Below, one piece after another: positions 23,171-34,785 of a stretch of DNA of 37,922 nucleotides. A program made the position numbers and the translations under genes. This DNA comes from Hofstenia miamia (lineage: Eukaryota; Xenacoelomorpha; Acoela; Hofsteniidae). The notes below the pieces were generated by a model, which worked only from the letters and a program-made list of their open reading frames with translations, was not told the origin of the DNA and ran no database searches. Position 1 is the first letter of the stretch. Every line of letters begins with the position of its first letter. Where the stretch lies: NCBI GenBank assembly GCA_900660155.1, contig CABFPE010000281.1, positions 756,480 to 794,401 of the forward strand, written 5' to 3'.

Positions 23171-23880
23171 TTTAGGAAAACAACTGGGAGTAGAAGACAT
23201 TTGCTTCAGAAACAGATTGCAGTTCCCTGAGTGATTCTACAAACGATATAACTTAGCATGGCTCATTGCATCACTGATAGAACTGCTCTTCATTTGCTTA
23301 ATCAGCACTCCTGAAATACCACATCGAGTTACTATGAAGTAGGCACAAAATTTTTCTTGTGTTCATTTTTTGCACTAAAATAAACTGTAGAGGCAACATG
23401 ACTCTCAGAGATTGCAATTTTTATCTAATAATGCAAATCTTCTCATTGAGTAACACATAATTGGCCAAAGTATTAGTAAACAACAAATATTAATGTAAAT
23501 GTAAAATGCAGTATGCAAATTATCAAAACTTTCTGGTCACACCACTACTTGATTGAATTGATATTACCCAATTGTTTTATGTGGTTTAATATGTGGATGC
23601 ATAGGTAGACATAGGAGACATCTTCATGTAAAGTTTTCTTGACCAATGAGGCTCAAAAGATGTTTAAAAGAATTACAATATAGCCATTTTCGACGTGACT
23701 AAAAAATTAGCCTTTAGTTTCTGGTTGAGGCCCTATATTCTAAGCAGAGATAAGTTTAATTGCTATTAAAATGATGCGAAATATGTTTTCATAGTGAATT
23801 GAATTATGTTAAGTGTTTCGCATTTACTAATTCACTGGGGAGATCCAATAAATTAGGAAAAATTTATTAGTAAACACTAC
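23171..23880. other. Sequence upstream of globin exon 1b
   Basis: No coding exon or repeat recognised. If exon 1b has its own promoter, distal regulatory sequence should lie here. Confidence 0.4.
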
Positions 23881-23885
23881 AGTGA

Positions 23886-23925
23886 CCAATCAAATGTAAT
23901 AAATCAAACCAATGGGATTTATTGG
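23886..23925 (+). promoter_or_regulatory. CCAAT boxes upstream of globin exon 1b
   Basis: CCAAT occurs at 23886-23890 (gaccaatcaa, close to the NF-Y optimum) and at 23909-23913, with an inverted copy (attgg) at 23921-23925. The plus-strand boxes lie 58 and 35 bases before the start codon. The arrangement parallels that before exon 1a. Function is inferred. Confidence 0.42.
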
Positions 23926-23943
23926 TATAAACAAAACATCAAA

Positions 23944-24107
23944 ATGGGATGTGAGAACAGCGTGCTGGTTGACAAACAATTTGTTCCAGTAGTATTGGAC
24001 GGATCAAAGGATGTCCGATTAACAGAGCAACAGAAGGACACAGTCGTGATTACTTGGGAGATGATGCAGTCAGCAATCAATGGAATAGGTCTTGAGTTCT
24101 TTTTCTC
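23944..24107 (+). CDS. Globin first exon 1b (acylated globin-X-like N-terminus)
   Basis: This exon encodes MGCENSVLVDKQFVPVVLDG, then LTEQQKDTVVITWEMMQSAI and NGIGLEFFFS, ending at TC|GTAAGC, phase 2, at the B12.2 intron site. Gly2, Cys3 and Ser6 form an N-acylation motif, and the Trp of the A helix is present. Joining TC to the A that opens exon 2 at 36788 restores Ser at B12. The chain then runs without gap to Pro C2 and Phe CD1, so the pairing with exon 2 is strongly supported despite a 12,680-bp intron. B10 is Phe, as in neuroglobin, whereas exon 1a has Leu. The start has A at -3 and G at +4. The best overall match is a membrane-attached globin of the globin X/neuroglobin kind; the exact family needs the missing third exon. 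Confidence 0.92.
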
Positions 24108-27100
24108 GTAAGCTTTTTTATTTTACTCCTTTATAGACTACAATTTGAAGCGTTCAAATTTTTTCGAATATTTAACGAATGCTTGCTAAAAATCATAAAA
24201 ACTGTTTTTAATCCAAATGTGCTTTCTAAACTTGAGAAAATGCGAACACGAATTTTAATTTTGATGAAACCAGATGTAAAAGCTTTCTTTTTAAGCTAGT
24301 TTTAAGGCAAATTCATAGTTCGTGAACAATCCCGAATAGTGTATCCAACTAGAACTTTGTGAATAACTTTTCGGATTTCAATAAGGTTGTGAATTTCTTA
24401 AATACCCAAAAAGTTCCAACATAAAAATTAAAGGTGCATTAGATGACTTGCAATAACACTATCGCATTTGATTAAAATGGGTTTCTCCTGCATAATGGTA
24501 AACACTTTCTGAAAACCTTGTGAATACTGAATATGTTTTGCACATAAATAGACATCATTTAGTACTTCATTTGAACTGCATTAAAATGTGCATCGCAATA
24601 ACATACAAATTGTTGACGAGGCCGACAAAAGATATCAGAAGCAAGAAAAATAAGAGGCAAAAGCTGGAAAATGAAACACATGCTCGTAATATACAATTCT
24701 CCGAATTTCAAATTGGCAACTACAAAACAGAATCTTAATACAAATGATGCCGAATATTTAAAAGCTAAAATTGTAATAATATGTGGAATCAAGGATATCC
24801 TTCCTAAACTACATAATACATGGGAAAATATAAAAATTGAGCTTTTTTCAATAAAACTTATAGTTGTAGTAATTAAAAATTTTTAATGTGAATCCATAAT
24901 ACAAATACTTTTGTAAATAATGCCACTGCTGTACTATCTCCGGGTATCGAGTTTTCAATAAACGATATCATAATTTGAAAGATTTGTCCCTATTTTTTGC
25001 TTTTCCTAAAAATATATTAGGATCATTAAAATCATTAAAAGTTGCATAAATTGCATGATTATTTTATGAGATATATTCATTTTATTCAATAAAAATACAT
25101 TTGAATAATTTCATCCTGCAATCGATAAGCTGTTTGTTTATATATCACAAATTAATTGGGATACAATGTATATTTCCGTACTTAGCCATGTGCGCCATTC
25201 TGTTATGGGCACATAAACTTTCAAATTTTTGGTATTAGGGTAAATTTCTGACGTCAGCACATATTAGACGTCAGACCACCAGAGTATCTACGCTATAGTG
25301 CTGCCAAATTTTGCTGCTTAGTGATGAATATGATTTTATGAGAGGGTGTTTTTGGAGCAAACCCCCGGTATAAAAGTGAAGAAAAAACACTGTCGAGATA
25401 GGGTTCAGGAAGAACTTTTTAACGAAAAGTGGGCCTGAAAAAGTAATCTACAACGACAAAACCGCCTTCCATGAAAAATATTAAAACCAAACGACATAGT
25501 AGCCAGGCTGCATAATCTAAGTGTAAGTTAGCTAAATAAGAACTTCCACGGTATAATGGCAGCAATCTTTACAAAGAATGACATTTGGACAAAAGATAGA
25601 GATGGGCTTCATTATGATGAGTTGTTAAGTAAAATTTGCAAAAATTCATTCATCAATCAAAACTATTTCCATGATAATGCTCGAACATGCATCGACTTAA
25701 TTCAGACATAAAAACGTTTATATACATAAATGTGAATAACTGTTAGTTATTTTCTTTCACTAACAATTTTTTATAGGGCTGATTAACCTTTGCAACTCTA
25801 ATAAACAAAAATTAAAAACCTTTAAGAATGTTATTCAAAAACAATCAAAAAACATCATTTAATGCTTGAAAACAGGCATGCAATGTACATTTTGCAGTCT
25901 TGGCCATTTTTCAAAGTTCTATATTTGGTATGGTTGTAATAAGGGCGAAAAATAGGAAATAAATCCGTCCTAGGAGTTAAATGGACTTGTAAATAAGTCT
26001 TGTAAAACCTAAACCACTGTGGCATTTTAGTAGTGAGTTACTGTAATGATCCCAAAATATCATAACTTACGTGGTAAAAATTCCTAATTAAATATATATA
26101 AATAGATTGAAGTAAATTGCGTAAAGTAATACTAGTACTACTAAAGTAAACGTCAAATGTGGGAAAATTTTACATTTTTGAAAAACCCAAACTTGCTTTG
26201 ATGAGAAAAATCATCTAATAGGCTTTAAGCACACCAACAGAAAAAAGATAACTGAGCCAAATTCCGCTTAACTAATTATTCGTGGATCTATTTAAAACAA
26301 TTTCATGTTGATAAGCATAAAAATTTAGTTGGGAAAGCATAACGTGAAGTTATGCTAATAAAACTAATCATTAACTAAACAAAGTTTCTTAGAAATGAAT
26401 CAATAGCCACGGAAATAAATGCAATGGAATTGATGCAAACGAATATCTATGAAAAGAATATTATTACCTTTATAGATTTTTGTTTTCTTTGCGGTTACAA
26501 AATCAAAGCTTAAAACGTCAGAGAGATAAATGTAAAAGGTGACGACCTTCATATGCCTTGTTTATAAAATATTTGAAGAATATCTTATTTACATGAAGTT
26601 TGATAAGCGTATATCTCAATGACATTAAATATATATTGCAGCATAATTAATGTAATCAGTCAGTTGCGCTATACACACAAGTGCAAAATTTCGAACAGGT
26701 TTGCATGCTACGTAAATATAAATGCACATATTTAATGCAAATATCGATTCTAAGAAGTTCATGAGACATTTATGTTTTCCTGTAGATATTCTATTTTCCA
26801 ACTATATACAATGCTGTAGCCGGAAAATGAGAGGATGTGTTTCACGTTCAAAATTTGAAAAACTGTTTTTCAAAAACGCATTTGGAACAATCACAATATC
26901 AATTTCGTTTACAAATCAGCGGTTCACATCTAGGAAGTCTATTTTGAATGAAATTTATTCAAATATTTAGGTTTCAATTAACAGTGATTCTTCTTTGGCT
27001 ACAGATGCAGATTATGTAATAGAAGTGGCGAATTTAAATATTGATAATGCAAGATCGTTTGAAAACTATCAAAACAAGCAAAACATGTTCATTTTCATTC

Positions 27101-27272
27101 AAAAATAGAAATAAACATAAAAGTGCAGCTTCAATAACATCTCACAACACAAGGGAAAATTAAAAACTTTCAAAATATGAAAATGAAATGTGTCAGTTTA
27201 TGATGCTCTTGCAAGGGCTAAAATGCTAAGATCATAATAACAAAATCATGTTGAAAAATGCTACAGGTCGTG

Positions 27273-27312
<40 letters not shown>

Positions 27313-30300
27313 ACATTTTTACATTACAATAATTGGCTTTGTGAAAGTAAATTTAAATACCTAAGTACCACTAGTGACAAATTTAAATTTTCAATAGCAA
27401 CTAAATTTAGTTATCATGAAAATGTCTGTTTTAATTAATGGGAAATTTCCGTCGTCAATTATCACACATTAGTAATTAGTCATTTAAATTATTTTTACCC
27501 ACTATATACAACATACACAAGATAAAGGCTTCCTCTACAAAACTAATTCTCAAATAAATGGTTCATTAAGATTATTTCAAAAACGTCATTTGGGAGGACG
27601 AAAATTAGAAATATCAAAACGAATTTTACAAAAGTCTTAAAATCTTTAGGTCAATTTTTTAAGTAAAGAAAATCAAAATTTTTGGGAAAAAATTTTAAAT
27701 TTTTAGGTAGAAAAATCGCCCTAGTGATAAATCAATGATTCTTATTCAAATTATTGTATTAGCCAACAATCGCGAACAGATTAAAAACTTAATGGAATCT
27801 GCCGACTAAGATCTACTATAAAATTCTTTTTAATTATAATTAATTCACCAATTTCTGAAAAATCTTGCTATCAAATAAAAATGCTCAAAATAATACTCCA
27901 TTAGCCGTGACAATTATGTATGAAATAAACACCGACAATTCTATGCTGAATCAACGTTTACTCGAATGAAACTAGAACACCCGCCATAACCTTATATAAA
28001 AACAATGATTTTTAAAAATAAATCAAACCTATTTAGCAGGCGTTATTCTCACATGTTAGTCCTCGTAGTATTTTCTTTGTTCTATATAAATGTTAAATTA
28101 AAATATTTATTCACTGAGTGAATAGTAATTTGCTCTATGATCATCGATTCATGTGTAATTCGATTTCTCCTAATATCAGAGAAATGGCAGTCGTTCAAGG
28201 TAGATAGAGGGTATTAGGGGTCGTAATTAAGCTGAATACTAAATGTTGAAACCTTTTGACATAAGTTAAACTTAGGGATTGTCATTTTGATTACGTAATT
28301 TTTGTATAAATGACAAACTATATTGATTATCATACTTCAATGAAATTTACTCAACATTTCACAGATGAAAAATATAGCTTTGATTTTTTTATTCCATCAT
28401 GACTTAATAAAAATTTGAATCATTTTAAACAATCAAACAATTTTTAGGACTCAATTAATATCCAAAAGTATATTTACTAGAATGTTCAGAAGAATAGTAA
28501 AAAAACTGAAAAGCAAAAATAAAAGAGGGGCATCTAATGAGTTATCAAGCTTAATTTGGGAAAGATACAATTAGGAATGATAAAGTTTTATCATTTTGAA
28601 GTTAAAAATAAAGGTATTTTTACACAATCAAGAAAAACAACTTAACTGAATTTTTGATTTTTTTGGATGAAAATTTTTAGATTTCGCTATTTGATATAGT
28701 CAAAAAAGTGAATGTTCGAACACCGTTCGGCCTCTCAGCGGATATGTTTGAGACCATTGTCTGTCTCGCTAAGGGCTTTGTTTGGATATTTTCGATGAAC
28801 ATGTTCTAGAAGCCATTCTACAGGCTTCAAACCCTTAAAATCATATAAAATCCAAAACTGGATAAAAATGGCAAAGCATGGTGATTTTTCCCATCCATCG
28901 ACTTTAATAAAAAGAAAATAATATATTAACTACTAAAATGTCGTATTAAGATGCACAATGTTTCGTTAGTATTTTACCATTGACTGTGGTGCCAATTCTG
29001 GTTTTCAATATTTGGTAACATAAAGGTGATCAGCCATAAACCCACAGTCCAAAATTAGGTCCAGAGTTTAGTTTTATTGAGAGGAAAATACGGTAGGTTA
29101 ATTAGAAAACTTGGTATAAATATATATCAGGACTGAAATTGTGTCGAATTAATAAACTCTTAAGTATAAAATAATACGTTGAAAGAAACAAAATTTTCTG
29201 TGCTTACATTGAATGCAGGCTTAGCAATGGCCCTATTAAATATAAATAATTCAAGACTGTTGCAAAGTTCTTCGAAATTTTAGGGGAATTAACCCTAAGT
29301 GTAAATGTATCAGCATTAGAATACATGTGAGTTTGTCCACATTTCTGAACAACTTTCGCAGAGCCAGTAAGAAATTTCGAAATACTTTGATATTGGCACA
29401 CCTAGGGGTGTTTCCCTGTTATGGTGAACATATGTGAAAAAGATTATACTTGTGCCCGAAGTACACTGAGGCGGATCCCATCCCTAATGTTCAGATGCAG
29501 GTAATAAAGTCGATGGTAGCTACAAATAGTCTCGGTTATTTTGTTTTCTAGGAAAAAACCACTGAGGTTCTGTTCAAGCGCACTATGTGCTTTTATATAA
29601 ACCATCACAAATGGTGAAAATTACAGGGTTAAGTGACGATAAAAATATACTTTTAGTTCATTGAATTGCTTGAAGCGAATTAGTTTGAAATTAAGAGTTA
29701 AAACGTTTGAATGAAAATGCTTTGATTGATTACTGAGATGATAGTAATGAATGGAAGAAGTAATGAATTGCAGTTTTGACAGTTGAAATAAGGTCGATGA
29801 TTTAATTAAATACAACGCACGCAATACAGCAATTATTCGATAATTCCGCATTAAATTTTTTTGAAACAAAATCATTCTACAAAAAACGAGGAAATGAAAA
29901 CATAGATGAATATAACTAACATCTTAAGCTTGTCATTTAAAGGCTTTACAAACTTGAATTAAATCTAAATAGACGTCAGGAAACGGCATTAGAAAGTTGG
30001 CTACTTTCAATGCAACAAACGTAGTATATCCTATTGATTGAAATATATTTTGTCTCCAAACCCTAAATTGATATCAAAAATTAAATTTATGAAAACAAAT
30101 GAAAAATACATGTTTAGCGCGAATTCTCGTTAACATACCTTTGAAAAATTCAAATGTCATGGATACTTTCAATAATGGTTTTAAAATTAGACAGTCTTGA
30201 ATTTCAAGGCAAGCACTCGATTTTTGTTAAAACGTGGACATGTTTTGACAATTATTATGTTTAATGTTTAAAAACTTACTTATAATCAACATAAACTAAA

Positions 30301-30340
30301 AGAATCACTACAAAATTGGCTGCAACGATTAATTTATTTT
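24108..30340. other. Left part of the large globin intron 1
   Basis: AT-rich DNA between first exon 1b and the MITE at 30344. Apart from an AT microsatellite at 27275-27308 no element or exon was recognised. Open frames at 24520-24886, 26722-26970, 29204-29401 and 29621-29875 are short and lack family resemblance. A stretch around 28700-28920 is less AT-rich and may be a decayed repeat that I cannot name. Confidence 0.5.
27275..27308. repeat. (AT)n microsatellite
   Basis: Uninterrupted run of seventeen AT units. Confidence 0.97.
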
Positions 30341-30343
30341 AAA

Positions 30344-30976
30344 TAGGGTAAATTAAAGATTAATTAATAGTTAACTTAAAATTTAATCAAAACTTCTGCA
30401 CTAACATTTATTGAATTGACAAAATCACTTAAATTTTGGGCCCGGCGGTTTACCGAAAATAACCAAAACCAAAAATGAAGACCGAGTTTTCGCTTTTTAG
30501 CAAGATCAGTCGCCTAGAATGTTATTTCGAAGAGACGATGCAGAATGCTTGGAACAAACGCAAAATGCTTGCCAATTTGAAGTGTAATAGTGTTTTACTT
30601 GATTAACAACTAAACTTTGTGTTAAGAAAACATGCTTTAGAAAGGTATGCTTCACTTGTATAAAGCTTTCTAATACCAATAGTCGTTAGCAAAAAAACCG
30701 AAACCGAGCTCATTTTTAAGAAACCGACGAACACTAGTTAAAAGTAGAAATGGAAGTTTTGTTTTCTTTATCAAATATTATAAGATAGCCATCTACACAA
30801 ACGCACAAGCATACTAACAGTATTTCGCTTAAGTGACGAACGAGACTTGTTAAAAATGTCACTAGCAAAACTTAATAATAATAATTCACAAAGAACTGAA
30901 TCAATTAAAAATTGAACAAAAATTTAATAGTTAAAATAAATCAACGATTAATTAATCTTTAAATTTCGCAACCCTA
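30344..30976. mobile_element. hAT-like MITE with TAGGGT ends
   Basis: The left end reads tagggtaaattaaagattaa. The right end, read on the minus strand, is tagggttgcgaaatttaaag followed by attaattaatcg, giving imperfect inverted ends of about 30 bp. TAGGGTTG-type tips are common in hAT elements. An 8-bp duplication is not clear (five of eight bases match), so the borders are approximate. There is no coding capacity. The interior contains the dispersed repeat at 30435-30735. Confidence 0.55.
30435..30735 (-). repeat. Dispersed repeat, copy 2
   Basis: Read on the minus strand it opens ctcggtttcggtttttttgc, contains tagttgttaatcaagt and tcttcgaaataacatt, and closes ttgctaaaaagcgaaaactc. The same blocks occur in the same order at 19026-19231 on the plus strand. 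Together with the flanking ends this copy is part of the MITE at 30344-30976. Confidence 0.6.
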
Positions 30977-32510
30977 CTATAAAAATGTTCTCCACAATTA
31001 TTTTCATTCATGGTGAATAATATTTTGTGAAACATGCAGCCAAAATGGGTCTGGACATAACTAATCAAACGTATTGATTTAACTCTAATTTTATTGGGAA
31101 TTTTTTAAAATCTGGGATGGTCTCCCCAAATAATTTTTAAAGGCTTATAACTTACGAACTAATGAAGATACTTAAAATCTGAAAACACTAAAAAGGTAGA
31201 GAATTGTTTAATCTTCCGTTTCGACTTCAATTCACGAACTCGCCTAAGGCACTACAGCCTCTGACTTTGCGCACGACGCGCCTGCAAAAGACTCACACAG
31301 TTTTTCTGCAGAAAACAAAAATATTTCAAGGTATTTGTTGTTCTTATGGGTATTAGACTGCCTCCTTATCTGAATACTAGGTATGGAAACAATTTGAATA
31401 TTTTTACAAAAATCGGATGATTTCTCATTGAAAAAATTCAATTTGCAAGTACTTCAGGCACAAGAATAAGTTTGAGCAGAAATGATCATAGGATGAACGA
31501 GCCCAACGCCATATATTCCTTAACAAGCTTATATAAAATTGTTAAAAAAATTGTTACTTAAAAGTAACGCTAGTAGAAATAGAATTAAAAGCATACAGCT
31601 AACTGTGGGCCAGGGGTAGACGCCGGTAGAAAATTTCAACTTCAATCCATCTCCACGTCATCAATTTTCATACCAATTTCAAACCCGCAAAAACTAGCAA
31701 TCATGAAATTTTGTCGTTAGAAATCAATCGGAAATGCTTTCACACCCTGTCAGATGTAAATATAAAGTTATAGCCGGTGCGGCCACGCTTTGAAAGTTAG
31801 TTTTGTATGTTCAAAATTATGACCGGACAATAATTTATGGAAAACTTGAGGCTTATACGCTGGAACATATGGCAATAGTTCTGTTGTTAATTAGTTTCCT
31901 GGAAACACGGTGTTGATTTCACGCGCAAATTCGCTTTTACTTTTGCAACGAAATGTTAAGATAGCAATTTTCAATAAAAAAGATCTAGAATGGCAAACAA
32001 AAATTTAGGAAACATAGAAAATCTTCTTGACAAATGCGATGTTTCCAGTAAACGAATTCTCAACTGAGAAACTATAAAATCTATAACATGATTTACGTAA
32101 GCCATGTCTGTAATCTTGACAAAAATATCAACTCATTTTGTCAAGAAAAGTAATTAAATTGCAGGATTTGATAATCAGTTGACAAAGTGAGTTGATAAAT
32201 CATTCACAGAAAACTTCTTTAGACAATACAACCTTACAACAAAACATTTAAGTTCAATGCACTACATTTAACACGTTAGATCAAGGTAAGTTCTTGCATC
32301 ACAGCAAATTTTGAACAAAAGCAGTAAAATTTTCAATGATAAAGATAACTTTTATGCTTAAATTTGAAGTGCATGAAAAATTCTTATTTCTGATATTGAA
32401 GATTAAAATTATTTCTATGAAAACTTTTTATCAATATTTTTGTCCAAAAGTATACTACATATAAAGCTGTAATAACTTTATATGAAAAATTAACAAAAGG
32501 AATCATAAAT
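30977..32510. other. Intronic stretch between MITE and RWDD1
   Basis: No exon recognised. Around 31200-31300 and 31610-31820 there are less AT-rich patches (for example gccggtgcggccacgc) that may be old repeats; they match nothing I can name. Confidence 0.4.
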
Positions 32511-33299
32511 TTAATTATCATCGCTTAAAACAAGATCATCTTCATTTTCAAAAAGTGATTCATCAATTGGCATATCATCTAAAGCAATGTTAAGCTCCAG
32601 TGTATCCACATTGACATCACCACGAAGAAATAACTGTTTTCCCGTAAGTTTAGCACTAACAGAAGGTTCACTGGCTTGACTGCGATTTTTTGTTTGCATC
32701 TCGGCGTCAAAAGCTTGTTTCCAGGCGAGAAAGCTCTCAACGGTTACTTGAGTGCCAATTGTTTTTCGGAGTTCGGCCTCCTCCTCTTCTCTTTGAATAC
32801 GTTCACGTTCACTAACTGCGAAATTGAGTTTTTTCTCAGAAAAGTCGTTGAGAGCATTTATAATACAGGTAGCAATTGGAAAAATCATAGCATCGCCTAA
32901 GTTCTCTTCAATTTGATTGTCAAGTTCATTTTGCAAGATATCCAACTCCATGTCATCAAGGTTGGAAACTTCTAAACATTAAATCATTAAAATGGAAATT
33001 ATGGATAATAAAACCTGACTGACTAAACACTCAAAACGGCATCAAATGTTACGGTCAGAAATAGAATTACCTGTAAAAACAACATCTACACCAACTGAAG
33101 GATAACCAAAAGGAAGAGTAAAATTGGCAATTAGAGAACATCTATAATCAGAGGGATCATAATCGGGATCACAAGAGACTTCTTGAGATTCCAACGAAAG
33201 TGTAAATTTAAACGGTGATTTCTCGGAGACGAAATCGAACTCTGATGGATAAATAGATTGCAGAACTTCGATTTCATCAAGATGATCTTGGTCACCCAT
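32511..33299 (-). CDS. RWDD1: RWD domain-containing protein 1 (DRG family regulatory protein 2 / Gir2 type)
   Basis: RWDD1 (yeast Gir2) binds and stabilises the translation GTPase DRG2, and in yeast also contacts Gcn1. It is cytoplasmic. Exon 1 is 33299-33071, exon 2 is 32971-32511, and the 99-bp intron has ends CAG|GTAATT and TTTAG. The phase-1 junction makes a Glu, giving a complete 229-residue protein (the human one has 243). Residues 1 to about 110 form the RWD domain, with DEIEVLQSIYPSEFDF and EENLGDAMIFPIATCIINAL. A charged coiled coil follows (ERERIQREEEEAELRK). The C-terminal DRG2-binding region has GTQVTVESFLAWKQAFDAEM, KLTGKQLFLR and an acidic tail with DESLFENEDDL. The YPxxxP motif of RWD domains reads YPSVGV here. 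The gene lies wholly within the intron between globin exon 1b and exon 2, on the opposite strand, and so is transcribed towards exon 1b. Identification is secure. Confidence 0.96.
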
Positions 33300-34205
33300 T
33301 TCTCAAAACTTGAGAAATAGCATCCACACAACTGTTTTAAATAATTTCAAAAAAAATTGAAAATCCTAAATCTAAAAGTATTTTCAAATATGATAAGAAT
33401 TGGACAAATATTTAACAATGGAAATTGAAATACTCAATAAACAATTGCTATACCTTTTTTTAAAATTTATTCCAAATAATAAATATCAATATTTTATTTT
33501 AACTGCGAACATATTTAAAAAAGAAAAATTTTCAAATATCATTTATCCACACCAATACATATTTATATGTATAGCAAGGCAATTGAAACCTTTCAAAAAC
33601 GCGTATTTTTTGCCTTGGTTTTCGCAAAGGAAAGGTAAGGGTTTCCTACTAGATGGAAATTAGATCAAGTGAACATACGACACACAATATTTATACAACA
33701 CATGAATTGAATCAACATGAATATTGAGAATGAGGGCGGGTTGGTCGACTTAATTTATAATCGTGATGACGGCAAAAATACAAACTGATTTAAGTAACAA
33801 CTTAAGTAGGTAAAACTTGAAGTTTGGAAATCTTTAAGATTTTTGTATTTTTATTGCGTTGTAATTGTTTTTTTTGATACTGTTATGTTAAAACATTTAT
33901 TGCGTATTGAACTAGCAATCATTTTTTGAGTGTATAGGTATAGGGCTATGCGCTTACGGTTTTAACAGCGGCTACGATTAAAATTTTTACAAGTTATGGC
34001 GGTTAAGGTTACAATCATAATCAAATTCGACACACCCCCTTCGACAAATCTTTCCTAATAGAACACAATTCGTTGCAGAGAGATTGGGGCCACGTATGCC
34101 TCCAACTATTCTGGTGAAGAAATATCAAAATTTTTCCGGAAACATCAATATCTGTAAATTGTTAAACTGTTTCTTCTAAATGTTATTTTCAGATGCATAA
34201 TCATA
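33300..34205. other. Upstream region of RWDD1
   Basis: The RWDD1 promoter should lie here, on the minus strand. A GC-box-like gagggcgggttgg occurs near 33731. No exon or transposon end recognised; the open frame at 33400-33663 (+) has no support. Confidence 0.35.
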
Positions 34206-34213
34206 AATTACAT

Positions 34214-34785
34214 CATTAATAATAATAATGAATGACTTTATTTAGTCAGTGAAAATACACACTACAAAAATATAAAAAAACAAGTACAGTTTTACGGCAG
34301 CGAGGACAGTCACAGGAGATAAAGTAGGAGCAGATGGAAGAGTAGGCGAAGTTGGAGAAGGACTCAGCAAAGAGGAAAGACATAAAAGATTTTTTGAAGT
34401 TCGGCGGCGGGGAAAAGAAATCAGTGGCTGTTGGAGGGTGCGGAGTCAAGATGTAATTAACAGTAATACAAGCACGATTGAAAAACGGGTGAAGGGTGCG
34501 ATAATTCTTGCAACGACGAATGGAGAAAGGGACAACATCATCAGAGCGAGTGGAGCGGCAATTTTGAAACTTAATGAAATCAAAGGACCAAGGTCCAATT
34601 TGCGAGTGAGCAAGCGATTGAACAGGAGATCACAGCCATGGAAGAAGAGCGGCCGCGGAAGAGCATGGCAAGGGAAAGATACATTTGAAAGCACGTTTCT
34701 GGAAGCGTTCCATAGAGTGGAACAAGGAAGGCAACAGGGAGAAGCGTACAGAAGAATGGCGCGAGGAATGGGCAAGATTTACTGA
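34214..34785 (-). mobile_element. 5'-truncated LINE 3' end with (ATT)n tail
   Basis: On the minus strand, frames give LPSLFHSMERFQKRAFKCIF (reverse transcriptase thumb, matching the ERVQKRA pattern). With frame changes these continue to QNCRSTRSDDVVPFSIRRCK and NYRTLHPFFNRACI (matching RRS.R......R..R....FIP...R). The end is TDFF and a stop. The 3' UTR ends aataaagtcattcatt followed by a short ATT array (34214-34233). Several frameshifts are present. The 5' limit, near 34785, is where plus-strand hAT-like sequence begins, so the LINE appears to have inserted next to or into that relic. The plus-strand open frames in this interval are antisense shadows. Confidence 0.68.

Noticed and set aside
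25249..25256. Palindromic CRE-like TGACGTCA
   Set aside because: Single 8-base match inside intron sequence, far from any recognised start; not enough to call a regulatory site.
29621..29875. 84-residue minus-strand open frame
   Set aside because: No motif, no splice sites and composition like the surrounding intron.
32676..32900. 74-residue plus-strand open frame
   Set aside because: Antisense shadow of RWDD1 exon 2.
34438..34785. 115-residue plus-strand open frame rich in Arg, Lys and Glu
   Set aside because: It is the antisense of LINE reverse transcriptase sequence; the minus strand gives recognisable ERFQKRA-type motifs and the plus strand matches nothing.
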